A stretch of 7,668 bases of DNA, from contig DFSO01000012.1 of assembly GCA_002378665.1 (NCBI GenBank), positions 1 to 7,668 of the forward strand. Reading direction: 5' to 3'. Positions 1 through 6,095 of this stretch are shown here, piece by piece (within the stretch, counting starts at the first letter, position 1; each line of letters starts with the position of its first letter). The notes beneath the pieces were generated by a model. The model searched no databases. It saw nothing but the letters and a program-made list of their open reading frames with translations, and had not been told where the DNA came from. A program made the translations under genes and the position numbers. This stretch comes from Loktanella sp. UBA3435 (GTDB taxonomy: Bacteria; Pseudomonadota; Alphaproteobacteria; Rhodobacterales; Rhodobacteraceae).

Positions 1-21
1 GACGCAGTTTAACGTCTTATG

Positions 22-49
22 GGGACCCCGCCACGATTGGCGGCGTCCC
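22..49. terminator. Strong GC hairpin at the left edge, possible terminator of an upstream gene
   Basis: The arms GGGAC (22-26) and GTCCC (45-49) pair. After a 1x1 C/C mismatch, CCGCC (28-32) pairs with GGCGG (39-43), around the loop ACGATT. This gives ten G/C-rich pairs ahead of the first gene. No T-run follows on either strand, so it is not a canonical Rho-independent terminator. It may still be a 3'-end stabilising hairpin of a gene that ends off the left edge; one frame has a TAA at 10-12. The structure is read directly from the sequence, while the role is inferred. Confidence 0.4.
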
Positions 50-71
50 ACCCCTGCGCACGCAAAGTTGC

Positions 72-99
72 TTGCCATCCGTCCAGCGCCCCCTAGCAT
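72..99 (+). promoter_or_regulatory. Candidate sigma-70 promoter for the membrane-protein gene
   Basis: A -35-like TTGCCA (72-77, 5/6 to consensus) and a -10-like TAGCAT (94-99, 4/6) are 16 bp apart. Transcription would begin near 106, leaving a leader of about 30 nt with the AAGGAG ribosome site at 124-129. This supports the ATG at 137 over the TTG at 68 as the gene start. It is a consensus match only. Confidence 0.35.
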
Positions 100-136
100 T
101 TTGGTAGATACCGCAAACTGCTTAAGGAGCCGCCTC

Positions 137-796
137 ATGTGCTTTTCCGCTTCAGCCAGTTTCACGACAGCCGTCGTCCTAACACCGGTCGGCATTTATA
201 CAGTCAAAACCGCGCTGCAAAATGACCGCCGATTTCTGGGATTTGCGTTATTTCCGCTTTTGTTTGGCGTGCAACAAGCCTTCGAAGGCGGCCTTTGGAT
301 GGCGATCGGCAATGGAAACGCGCAACAATCACACACACTGGCCTTGGGGTTCTTGTTCTTTGCCTATTTGGTATGGCCGTTTCTAGTCCCGCTTTCGACC
401 TCGATGGTCGAACCGCGCAGCAATCGCAGAACGATGTTTCTGGGTTTGACGGTTTTTGGCGGCGCCTTGGGGCTGTCGCTCTATCTCCCCTTGCTGGTGA
501 ACCCAGATTGGGTTCCACTCACACTTGAGCGGCATTCTATCGACTATAACTCCCACCTGATCTGGGACGGTATCTTACCTCAGGCCGTGCTGCGCGTCGT
601 TTATGCGGGCATTGTCTGCATCCCTTTGCTGTTGTCCTCCAAGAGATCCATTCGGACCTTCGGCGTGCTGATCACCCTCTCGGTGATCATCGGTTTTCTA
701 TTCGCGCAATACGCCTTCACGTCGGTTTGGTGTTTCATGGCTGCGATCATATCGGCCTATATTCTCATCGTGATGCGGCAGGTCGCGGCGCGTTGA
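137..796 (+). CDS. Seven-helix integral membrane protein, MCFSASASF type (DUF6629-like)
   Basis: A 219-residue protein of unknown function. The ATG at 137 is chosen because AAGGAG (124-129) lies 7 nt upstream and the product then begins MCFSASASF. That N-terminus is, from memory, the signature of a bacterial membrane family annotated DUF6629. The reading frame extends upstream to a TTG at 68, but that extension is hydrophilic and has no ribosome site. About seven hydrophobic segments are visible, near residues 5-24, 33-57, 67-88, 98-121, 151-166, 173-194 and 197-214. Possible functional residues are Cys2, the QQ-x2-E-x3-W patch (Q46, Q47, E50, W54) inside helix 2, and WCF (198-200) in the last helix. 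No catalytic motif is recognised. The next gene starts 82 bp downstream on the same strand, with its own candidate promoter. Coding status is confident; family assignment is moderate; function is unknown. Confidence 0.8.
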   Translation: MCFSASASFTTAVVLTPVGIYTVKTALQNDRRFLGFALFPLLFGVQQAFEGGLWMAIGNGNAQQSHTLALGFLFFAYLVWPFLVPLSTSMVEPRSNRRTMFLGLTVFGGALGLSLYLPLLVNPDWVPLTLERHSIDYNSHLIWDGILPQAVLRVVYAGIVCIPLLLSSKRSIRTFGVLITLSVIIGFLFAQYAFTSVWCFMAAIISAYILIVMRQVAAR

Positions 797-821
797 CTTC
801 AAAGAATACGGCAAATAACGT
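793..821 (+). promoter_or_regulatory. Candidate promoter for the MBL-fold hydrolase gene
   Basis: TTGACT (793-798, 5/6 to the -35 consensus) overlaps the stop codon of the upstream gene. It is followed after 17 bp by TAACGT (816-821), a weak -10 with 3/6 matches. The start codon is 57 nt further on. The -35 is good and the -10 poor, so this is tentative. The alternative is read-through from the upstream gene. Confidence 0.25.
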
Positions 822-878
822 CACTTTCTTGGACGTAGCACTATCTGGAGGAATCAAAACAACCCCAGGAGTGAAACC

Positions 879-1658
879 ATGCAAACACGTCGACATTTTC
901 TCACAAGTTCCGCAGCACTTGGCACTATCACCTTGCTGCCCTACGCCGCGATGGCTGCCGCTCACAGCTCTGACACCTACGAGACCGCCAATGGCACCGT
1001 GACGGTGCATCCGATCTCCCACGCCTCTATCGTGATCGAAACACCCGCAGGCGTGATCTACGTCGACCCTGTGGGCGAAGCGTCACTTTATGCCGATTTG
1101 CCCGCCGCCGACCTGATCCTGATCACCCACGAGCATGGCGATCACTATAACGCCGACACGCTTGCAGCACTCACAGGCGATGCGACAACACTGATTACCA
1201 ACCCCGCTGTTTTGGACATGCTGCCAGAGGCGCTCAAAACCAAAGCCAGCGCGATTGCCAACGGCGAAAACACGGTTTGGAACGACGTCGCCATCGACGC
1301 GATCCCCGCCTATAACACGACAGAAGACCGCCTGAATTTCCACCCGCAAGGGCGGGACAACGGCTATGTTTTGGCAGTTGACGGCCTGCGTATCTATATC
1401 TCTGGCGACACCGAAGGCACGCCCGAAATGCGCGCGCTTGAAAACATCGACGTGGCCTTTGTCTGCATGAACCTGCCCTTTACAATGAGTGCCGAAGCAG
1501 CAGCAGAAGCCGTCTCTGAGTTCGCGCCAAAATACATCTACCCCTACCACTACCACTACCGTGGACGCGACAACGGGACCCAAGACCCCGCCGAATTCGC
1601 GGGAATGGTCAAAGGCGCGATCGAAACCAAATACGGCAATTGGTACGAAGCCTCCTAA
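879..1658 (+). CDS. Tat-exported MBL-fold metallo-hydrolase (UlaG-like)
   Basis: A 259-residue protein. The ATG at 879 has AGGAG (867-871) 7 nt upstream. The N-terminus is a twin-arginine signal: TRRHFL (3-8), a hydrophobic stretch to about 22, and a likely cleavage after AMAA or AAA (24-28). The product should fold in the cytoplasm, with its metals loaded, and then be exported to the periplasm. The mature part is a compact metallo-beta-lactamase fold: HEHGDH (84-89) supplies the first metal ligands, His155 in the HPQGRDNGYV segment is a probable third histidine, Asp177 in SGDTE is the usual bridging ligand, and His224/His226 in YPYHYHY provide the late histidine. The layout resembles the UlaG-like/beta-lactamase-superfamily-2 group. 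Substrates in this superfamily are too varied to assign one here (lactone, phosphodiester or other ester possible). The neighbours give no pathway context. Fold and export route are well supported; the substrate is unknown. Confidence 0.88.
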   Translation: MQTRRHFLTSSAALGTITLLPYAAMAAAHSSDTYETANGTVTVHPISHASIVIETPAGVIYVDPVGEASLYADLPAADLILITHEHGDHYNADTLAALTGDATTLITNPAVLDMLPEALKTKASAIANGENTVWNDVAIDAIPAYNTTEDRLNFHPQGRDNGYVLAVDGLRIYISGDTEGTPEMRALENIDVAFVCMNLPFTMSAEAAAEAVSEFAPKYIYPYHYHYRGRDNGTQDPAEFAGMVKGAIETKYGNWYEAS

Positions 1659-1666
1659 GCGGAAAA

Positions 1667-1694
1667 TGGCACTGCGCCACAGCGTGCAGTGCCA
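1667..1694. terminator. 11-bp hairpin after the MBL-fold gene
   Basis: TGGCACTGC (1667-1675) pairs perfectly with GCAGTGCCA (1686-1694). A G-T pair and a C-G pair extend the stem inward to a 6-nt loop. It begins 9 nt after the stop of the MBL-fold gene. No T-run follows on the plus strand; on the minus strand the stem would be followed by TTTT (complement of 1663-1666). It is best read as a 3'-end structure of the upstream transcript, possibly a weak terminator. Its right arm also forms the -35 of the next candidate promoter. Confidence 0.5.
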
Positions 1695-1717
1695 CATCCA
1701 CAAAACCTGTCTATAAA
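1689..1717 (+). promoter_or_regulatory. Candidate promoter for the cell-wall hydrolase lipoprotein
   Basis: GTGCCA (1689-1694, 4/6 to -35) and TATAAA (1712-1717, 5/6 to -10) are 17 bp apart. The predicted transcript start is near 1724, about 30 nt before the chosen ATG at 1754. This rules out the upstream in-frame extension that begins at 1640. Confidence 0.4.
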
Positions 1718-1753
1718 GCGCCAACAATTCTAAACCTGATGGGCTTTACCAGT

Positions 1754-2302
1754 ATGACACTTACCAAACCGCGCATGAAAACTGCGATCACAATCTTGGC
1801 CGCGCTCTCCGTGTTGTCGGGCTGTTCCATGTTCAGAAAAGACGACGCGGACACATCTGACAGGGTCAGAGGTCCCAGAGGTGCGCAAGAAGCCTGCATG
1901 GCCCGCGCGATGTACTTCGAATCGAACCGCTCCAGCCGCGACGGCATGATTGCCGTTGGCACCGTTGTGATGAACCGCGTCAATTCCCCGGATTTCCCCA
2001 ACACGGTCTGCAAAGTTGTCGGGCAGAAAAACCAGTTCGCGCCAGGGATCATGCGCAAACCGATGAATGACAGCGGCCTGCCACTTGTCCTTGAGGCCGC
2101 ATCTGCCGTTATGCATGGCGAACGGCATCCGCTGGTGCAGAACGCACGGTTCTTCCATGTTGCGGGCCATACGTTCCCCTATGACAACATGCATTACGTC
2201 GTCACCGCTGGTGGAAACGCATTCTACGAGAAACGCAAAAGCAATCTGGTCACGCAACCTGTGCCGCTGGCCCCTACCGAAGGGATAACGCCAGTTCGGT
2301 GA
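1754..2302 (+). CDS. SleB-type cell-wall hydrolase, predicted lipoprotein
   Basis: A 182-residue protein when started at the ATG at 1754; ATGs at 1739 and 1775 are also in frame. None has a clear ribosome site, so the start is uncertain. The N-terminus has a basic n-region, a hydrophobic run (ITILAALSVL, residues 12-21) and the lipobox LSGC, with Cys24 as the lipidation residue. This predicts anchoring to a membrane facing the periplasm. Residues from about 45 to 170 match the SleB/Hydrolase_2 domain: ARAMYFES (50-57), then AVGTVVMNRVNSP (67-79), FPNTVCKVV and QF (94-95), and a C-terminal FFHVAGH...GGNAFYEK segment. The family cleaves peptidoglycan glycan strands. Glu56 is the likely catalytic glutamate, although the usual EARGE-type context is here ESNRSS. 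Cys48 and Cys86 could form a periplasmic disulfide. It is a short, single-domain version lacking a separate peptidoglycan-binding domain. Its stop codon touches that of ispG on the other strand. Confidence 0.83.
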   Translation: MTLTKPRMKTAITILAALSVLSGCSMFRKDDADTSDRVRGPRGAQEACMARAMYFESNRSSRDGMIAVGTVVMNRVNSPDFPNTVCKVVGQKNQFAPGIMRKPMNDSGLPLVLEAASAVMHGERHPLVQNARFFHVAGHTFPYDNMHYVVTAGGNAFYEKRKSNLVTQPVPLAPTEGITPVR

Positions 2303-3424
2303 TCAGCTTTCCGCGGCGGCTGCCGCATCAAGCTGAGCTGCCTTTTTCTCAACCTGTTCAACGATATGATCGACCATCTGGTCGTTGGACAGCTTGTGAC
2401 TTTGCTTGCCCGCCAGATACACCATCCCAGAGCCAGCACCGCCGCCCGTAAAGCCAACGTCAGTCATCAGCGCCTCACCAGGGCCATTGACCACGCAGCC
2501 GATGATCGACAGGCTCATTGGCGTTTTGATGTGCTCCAGACGCTTTTCCAGCGCCTCGACGGTCTTGATCACGTCAAACCCTTGCCGGGCACATGACGGG
2601 CAAGAAATGATGTTTACACCGCGGTGACGCAGGCCCAGAGATTTCAAAATTTCAAAGCCCATCTTCACTTCTTCCACAGGATCAGCCGACAAAGACACAC
2701 GGATCGTATCCCCGATCCCCGCCCAAAGCAGGTTTCCCATGCCAATCGCCGACTTCACGGTACCAGATATCAAGCCACCAGCCTCGGTGATCCCAAGATG
2801 GATCGGCGCGTCTGTGGCCTCTGCCAACTGCTGATAAGCCGCCGCCGCCATAAACACATCCGACGCCTTCACCGAAATCTTGAATTCGTGGAAATCATTG
2901 TCCTGCAAAATGCGGATGTGATCCATACCGCTCTCGACCATCGCATCAGGGCAAGGCTCGCCGTATTTCTCAAGTAAATGCCGCTCCAATGATCCCGCGT
3001 TCACACCAATCCGAATGGAACAATTGTGATCGCGCGCCGCCTGAATGACCTCTTTCACGCGCTTGGCATCACCAATATTACCCGGATTAATGCGCAGACA
3101 AGCAGCCCCCGCCTCCGCCGCTTCAATCCCGCGCTTATAGTGGAAATGGATGTCGGCCACGATTGGCACAGACACCTCAGGCACGATCAACTTGAGCGCC
3201 TTGCTCGATGCCTCGTCAGGCACAGAGACCCGCACAATATCCGCACCCGCATCCGCCGCTGCTTGGATCTGGGCAATCGTGCCCTTCACATCCGTCGTCA
3301 GCGTATTGGTCATCGTCTGCACCGAAATCGGGGCATCGCCACCGACTGGCACATTGCCCACCATGATCTGACGGGATTTACGGCGCTCAATATTGCGCCA
3401 AGGACGGATGTGATTAAGCGACAT
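2303..3424 (-). CDS. ispG: 4-hydroxy-3-methylbut-2-enyl diphosphate synthase (IspG/GcpE)
   Basis: A 373-residue cytosolic enzyme of the MEP isoprenoid pathway. It reductively converts 2-C-methyl-D-erythritol 2,4-cyclodiphosphate to HMBPP, using a [4Fe-4S] cluster and flavodoxin or ferredoxin as electron donor. The N-terminal TIM-barrel part is recognisable from VGGDAPISVQTMTNT (27-41) and VRVSVPD (64-70). The C-terminal Fe-S domain carries Cys275 and Cys278 (SCPSC), Cys310 (GCVVNGPGEA) and Glu317; this C-x2-C-x31-C-x6-E spacing equals the four cluster ligands of E. coli IspG. The ATG at 3424 is preferred over an in-frame TTG one codon upstream, because an AGAGG-type ribosome site (3433-3437) lies 8 nt away. 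It is a full-length bacterial short form without the plant insert. It lies 79 bp downstream of the rodZ-like gene with no terminator between, so co-transcription is likely. It is the only isoprenoid gene in the window. Confidence 0.96.
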   Translation of the reverse strand: MSLNHIRPWRNIERRKSRQIMVGNVPVGGDAPISVQTMTNTLTTDVKGTIAQIQAAADAGADIVRVSVPDEASSKALKLIVPEVSVPIVADIHFHYKRGIEAAEAGAACLRINPGNIGDAKRVKEVIQAARDHNCSIRIGVNAGSLERHLLEKYGEPCPDAMVESGMDHIRILQDNDFHEFKISVKASDVFMAAAAYQQLAEATDAPIHLGITEAGGLISGTVKSAIGMGNLLWAGIGDTIRVSLSADPVEEVKMGFEILKSLGLRHRGVNIISCPSCARQGFDVIKTVEALEKRLEHIKTPMSLSIIGCVVNGPGEALMTDVGFTGGGAGSGMVYLAGKQSHKLSNDQMVDHIVEQVEKKAAQLDAAAAAES

Positions 3425-3503
3425 CAAACAGGCCTCTTCAGGACAAGGAAACTCACCCCCTACCTATGCAGGCAAGGCGACATCAGCAACCAGCAACTTG
3501 GGA

Positions 3504-4724
3504 TTATTCGGTCGCAGGACCCGCAGTTTCAACTGGCAAAACGGCTTCGGCCACAAGACTTACCGCATCGGCAAGACCCTGATCCGCAGTCAAATCAGCC
3601 ACTTGATAAGCATCTGTCAAATGCGCGGCCGACAATGGCAGGTTATTTGTCACAGACCCGTTTGGACCAGCAGGACCATACGCCGTGCCATTCACCGCAA
3701 AATAAACCGCGCCACTTTCGCCAACGCGCAATGTCGCAGGCTCTTCGGTCGCTGGCAGTGCAAACTTATCGCCTGCGTCCATGATGCCTTCAAAGATCAC
3801 CGAACCATCGGCCGAACGGACGCGCACCCAAGCAGGACGCGCTGCGACCAATTGGACTTCTGGTACAGGGCCTTCGTTCACTTGAATTGCAGGCACATCG
3901 CTATTTGGCACGACACCAGCAACAAGCAGCGCCTCTTGCACAACAGCTGTCACGGTCTCGCCGCGATTTGGGTTCAAGCTTGAAATCGGGCCATCACGCG
4001 CCACCAAAACAGGCACATCAAGTGCCTGAGGGCGATACAAACGGTCAAAGGCTTCTGGTGTTGGCGCATCAAACGTAGCAATCACGTCGGTGCCAACTGT
4101 TTCATCAATGCTATTGGTCGCACCCGCAAGTGGATCAAGATCAGAGACGACGACAGGGGTTTGCTCAACGGGGGCAAACTGCACCTTTTGCACTTCTTGC
4201 AAAACGGTCCAACCGCCGTAACCAAGTCCACTGACCAAAGCTATCAGAACAGCAACCGAGCCAATTGCACCCGGTTCAATACACGACAACATTGCCTCAC
4301 CTGCAGGGATGAAAGGCGTGGTTGACGACGAGAAAATATCTTTGCCAGCACCAAGCGCGCTTGCGCCTTTTGGCGTTGGACGTGTTGAGGACGCCTTTGC
4401 AGACATGCCATGCGCTGTGGCAAAACCACTTTCACGGCAAAACGTATCAAACGCCCAATCCGGGTCCATGTTCAGATACCGTGCATAAGACCGCACATAA
4501 CCTGCAATAAAACCGGGGGTGTCAAAGCTCGAAGGATCAGCATTTTCAATCGCAGCAATATAGGCAGCTTTGATCTTAAGCTCGCGCTGCACATCAAGAA
4601 GGCTTTTACCCAAAGTTGCGCGCTCACCGCGCATCAAGTCGCCAAGGCGCAAGTCGAAGCCATCAAAACCCTTAGTTTTGACGTCATCAGCTGCTTTTGT
4701 GCGTCTGAAGCTTTTACCAATCAT
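3504..4724 (-). CDS. RodZ-like protein: HTH_25 domain, one membrane helix, DUF4115
   Basis: A 406-residue protein started at the ATG at 4724 (MIGKSFRRTK). An in-frame ATG at 4784 would add 20 residues, but a TATAAT box at 4752-4757 lies inside that extension, and the weak GGGA ribosome site at 4731-4734 favours the inner start. Residues about 23-92 form a RodZ-type helix-turn-helix (LRLGDLMRGERATLGKSLLD, then YIAAIENAD and FIAGYVRSYARYL). A low-complexity linker follows, then one membrane helix (about 152-176), a long acidic/proline-rich periplasmic linker, and a DUF4115 beta domain (about 290-360, including PAWVRVRSADGSVIFEG). Known RodZ bridges the actin homolog MreB to the cell-wall elongation machinery, with its HTH used for MreB contact rather than DNA binding. 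The C-terminal tail after 365 is acidic and poorly conserved-looking. A role in shape or in regulation is inferred, so no gene symbol is given. It lies between hemA and ispG, all on one strand. Confidence 0.88.
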   Translation of the reverse strand: MIGKSFRRTKAADDVKTKGFDGFDLRLGDLMRGERATLGKSLLDVQRELKIKAAYIAAIENADPSSFDTPGFIAGYVRSYARYLNMDPDWAFDTFCRESGFATAHGMSAKASSTRPTPKGASALGAGKDIFSSSTTPFIPAGEAMLSCIEPGAIGSVAVLIALVSGLGYGGWTVLQEVQKVQFAPVEQTPVVVSDLDPLAGATNSIDETVGTDVIATFDAPTPEAFDRLYRPQALDVPVLVARDGPISSLNPNRGETVTAVVQEALLVAGVVPNSDVPAIQVNEGPVPEVQLVAARPAWVRVRSADGSVIFEGIMDAGDKFALPATEEPATLRVGESGAVYFAVNGTAYGPAGPNGSVTNNLPLSAAHLTDAYQVADLTADQGLADAVSLVAEAVLPVETAGPATE

Positions 4725-4751
4725 GCCGTGTCCCGAAACCTGCGTGCCCAA

Positions 4752-4757
4752 ATTATA
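4752..4757 (-). promoter_or_regulatory. Perfect TATAAT -10 box ahead of the rodZ-like gene
   Basis: On the minus strand TATAAT occurs at 4757-4752, which predicts a transcript start near 4745 and a leader of about 20 nt to the ATG at 4724. No good -35 hexamer is seen at 16-18 bp, so an activator or a weak promoter is possible. The box lies in the 107-bp gap after hemA. It suggests that rodZ-ispG can be expressed apart from hemA, and it supports the inner rodZ start. Confidence 0.4.
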
Positions 4758-4831
4758 CCGCCGAATCGAACCGACGACGTGCATTACTGATTACTTACCA
4801 TAGGGTAAAGCCCATGGCGAACACTCTTAGT

Positions 4832-6055
4832 TTATCCAGTTAATTCGGCACGATTCAGCGCACAATGGGACCAAAGCCCATCCAAGGCACCCACCAAAGC
4901 ATCAATTTCACGCGGGCCGTGAACAGGCGATGGCGTGAACCGCAAACGCTCTGTGCCGCGCGGAACCGTCGGGAAATTGATCGGCTGCACATAGATGCCA
5001 AACTCCGAAAGCAGCATATCGGACAGCTTTTTCGTGTGCTTTGGGTCACCCACGATCAGGGGCACAATATGCGAGCCGTGATCAATGATTGGCAAACCCA
5101 GCCCCTTGAGGCGCAGCTTGAGTATCTTCGCTTGCGTCTGGTGATCATCACGCAGCTTTTGATCAGTCTTCAAATGCCGCACCGACGCCGCCGCCCCTGC
5201 GGCCACTGCTGGCGGCAAAGATGTCGTAAAAATGAAACCGGGCGCATAAGAGCGGATCGCATCACACATCTTAGGCGATGCCGCGATATAACCGCCCATC
5301 ACACCATACGCCTTGGCCAATGTGCCGTTGATGATATCCACACGGCCCATCAACCCGTCACGCTCGGCAATACCACCACCGCGCGGGCCATACATGCCAA
5401 CGGCGTGGACTTCGTCCAAGTAAGTCAGCGCGCCAAATTCATCAGCCGCATCACAAATCTCTTTGATAGGCCCAAAATCGCCATCCATCGAATAGACGCT
5501 CTCAAACGCGATCAGCTTAGGTGCCGCAGGATCATCAGCCGCCATCAACTCACGTAAATGTGCCACGTCATTATGACGGAAAATCCGCTTCGCCCCACCA
5601 TTACGGCGCACGCCCTCAATCATCGAGGCATGGTTCAAAGAGTCAGAATAGATAATCAGCCCCGGAAACAGCTTTGGCAGCGTGCTCAGCGTCGCATCAT
5701 TGGCGATATAGGCGGAGGTAAACAACAACGCCGCGTCCTTGCCATGCAAATCCGCAAGCTCGGCCTCAAGGCGCTTATGATAAACTGTCGTGCCAGAAAT
5801 ATTGCGCGTACCACCAGACCCTGCACCCGTCGCATCAATCGCCTCATGCATCGCGGCAAGCACAACAGGGTGCTGGCCCATGCCGAGGTAATCGTTGCCA
5901 CACCAGACAGTTACGGGCGTCTCCGCTCCATCAGGGCGGGTCCACACAGCATGGGGGAATTGACCGCGCTTACGCTCAATATCAATAAATGTACGATAGC
6001 GCCCCTCAGTATGAAGGTTCTCAATCGCAGTGTTCAGCATCAGATCGTAATCCAA
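4832..6055 (-). CDS. hemA: 5-aminolevulinate synthase (HemA, Shemin pathway)
   Basis: A 407-residue PLP enzyme that condenses glycine with succinyl-CoA to 5-aminolevulinate, the first committed step of heme and other tetrapyrroles in alphaproteobacteria. The start is taken as a TTG at 6055 (product MDYDLMLNTAIENL) with AGGAAG (6060-6065) 4 nt upstream. With this start, Thr83, Asn85, Ser137, His142, Asp214, His217 and the PLP lysine Lys248 all fall at the positions known for the Rhodobacter capsulatus enzyme. The first ATG would be at 6040 and would lose the conserved YDL segment; the frame also extends upstream to 6184 without conserved sequence. Visible motifs are GAGSGGTRNISGTT (77-90), YLDEVHAVGMYGPRGGG (212-228) and GTLAKAYGVMGGY (244-256). 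It belongs to the alpha-oxoamine synthase group, but the overall match is specifically ALAS. Regulation is suggested by the FnrL box and the Irr-type site upstream. The rodZ-like gene follows 107 bp downstream. Confidence 0.97.
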   Translation of the reverse strand: MDYDLMLNTAIENLHTEGRYRTFIDIERKRGQFPHAVWTRPDGAETPVTVWCGNDYLGMGQHPVVLAAMHEAIDATGAGSGGTRNISGTTVYHKRLEAELADLHGKDAALLFTSAYIANDATLSTLPKLFPGLIIYSDSLNHASMIEGVRRNGGAKRIFRHNDVAHLRELMAADDPAAPKLIAFESVYSMDGDFGPIKEICDAADEFGALTYLDEVHAVGMYGPRGGGIAERDGLMGRVDIINGTLAKAYGVMGGYIAASPKMCDAIRSYAPGFIFTTSLPPAVAAGAAASVRHLKTDQKLRDDHQTQAKILKLRLKGLGLPIIDHGSHIVPLIVGDPKHTKKLSDMLLSEFGIYVQPINFPTVPRGTERLRFTPSPVHGPREIDALVGALDGLWSHCALNRAELTG

Positions 6056-6095
6056 AAGACTTCCTTTCGTCTCTCGCCCACGTATCGACACGCGG

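Noticed and set aside
1..12. Tail of an upstream gene ending at TAA 10-12
   Set aside because: Four codons are not enough to support a gene call; it is mentioned only as context for the hairpin.
68..136. TTG-started N-terminal extension of the membrane protein
   Set aside because: It has no ribosome site, is hydrophilic, overlaps a candidate promoter, and lies upstream of an ATG with a good AAGGAG that begins the conserved MCFSASASF.
1083..1727. 214-codon minus-strand frame opposite the MBL-fold gene
   Set aside because: It mirrors a confident gene with an intact Tat signal and metal ligands. The Val/Phe/Gly-rich product has no recognisable family.
3026..3784. 252-codon open frame on the plus strand opposite ispG and rodZ
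   Set aside because: It is rich in Arg, His and Gln, typical of an antisense shadow of GC-rich coding DNA. It has no recognisable domain and crosses two well-supported genes.
4795..4808. TTACC/GGTAA inverted repeat after hemA as a terminator
   Set aside because: It has only five pairs, mostly A/T, with no T-run. It is too weak to call.
4865..5557. 230-codon open frame opposite hemA, and its continuation at 5558-6100
   Set aside because: Both are antisense to a gene with full active-site conservation. Their composition is shadow-like and they show no motifs.
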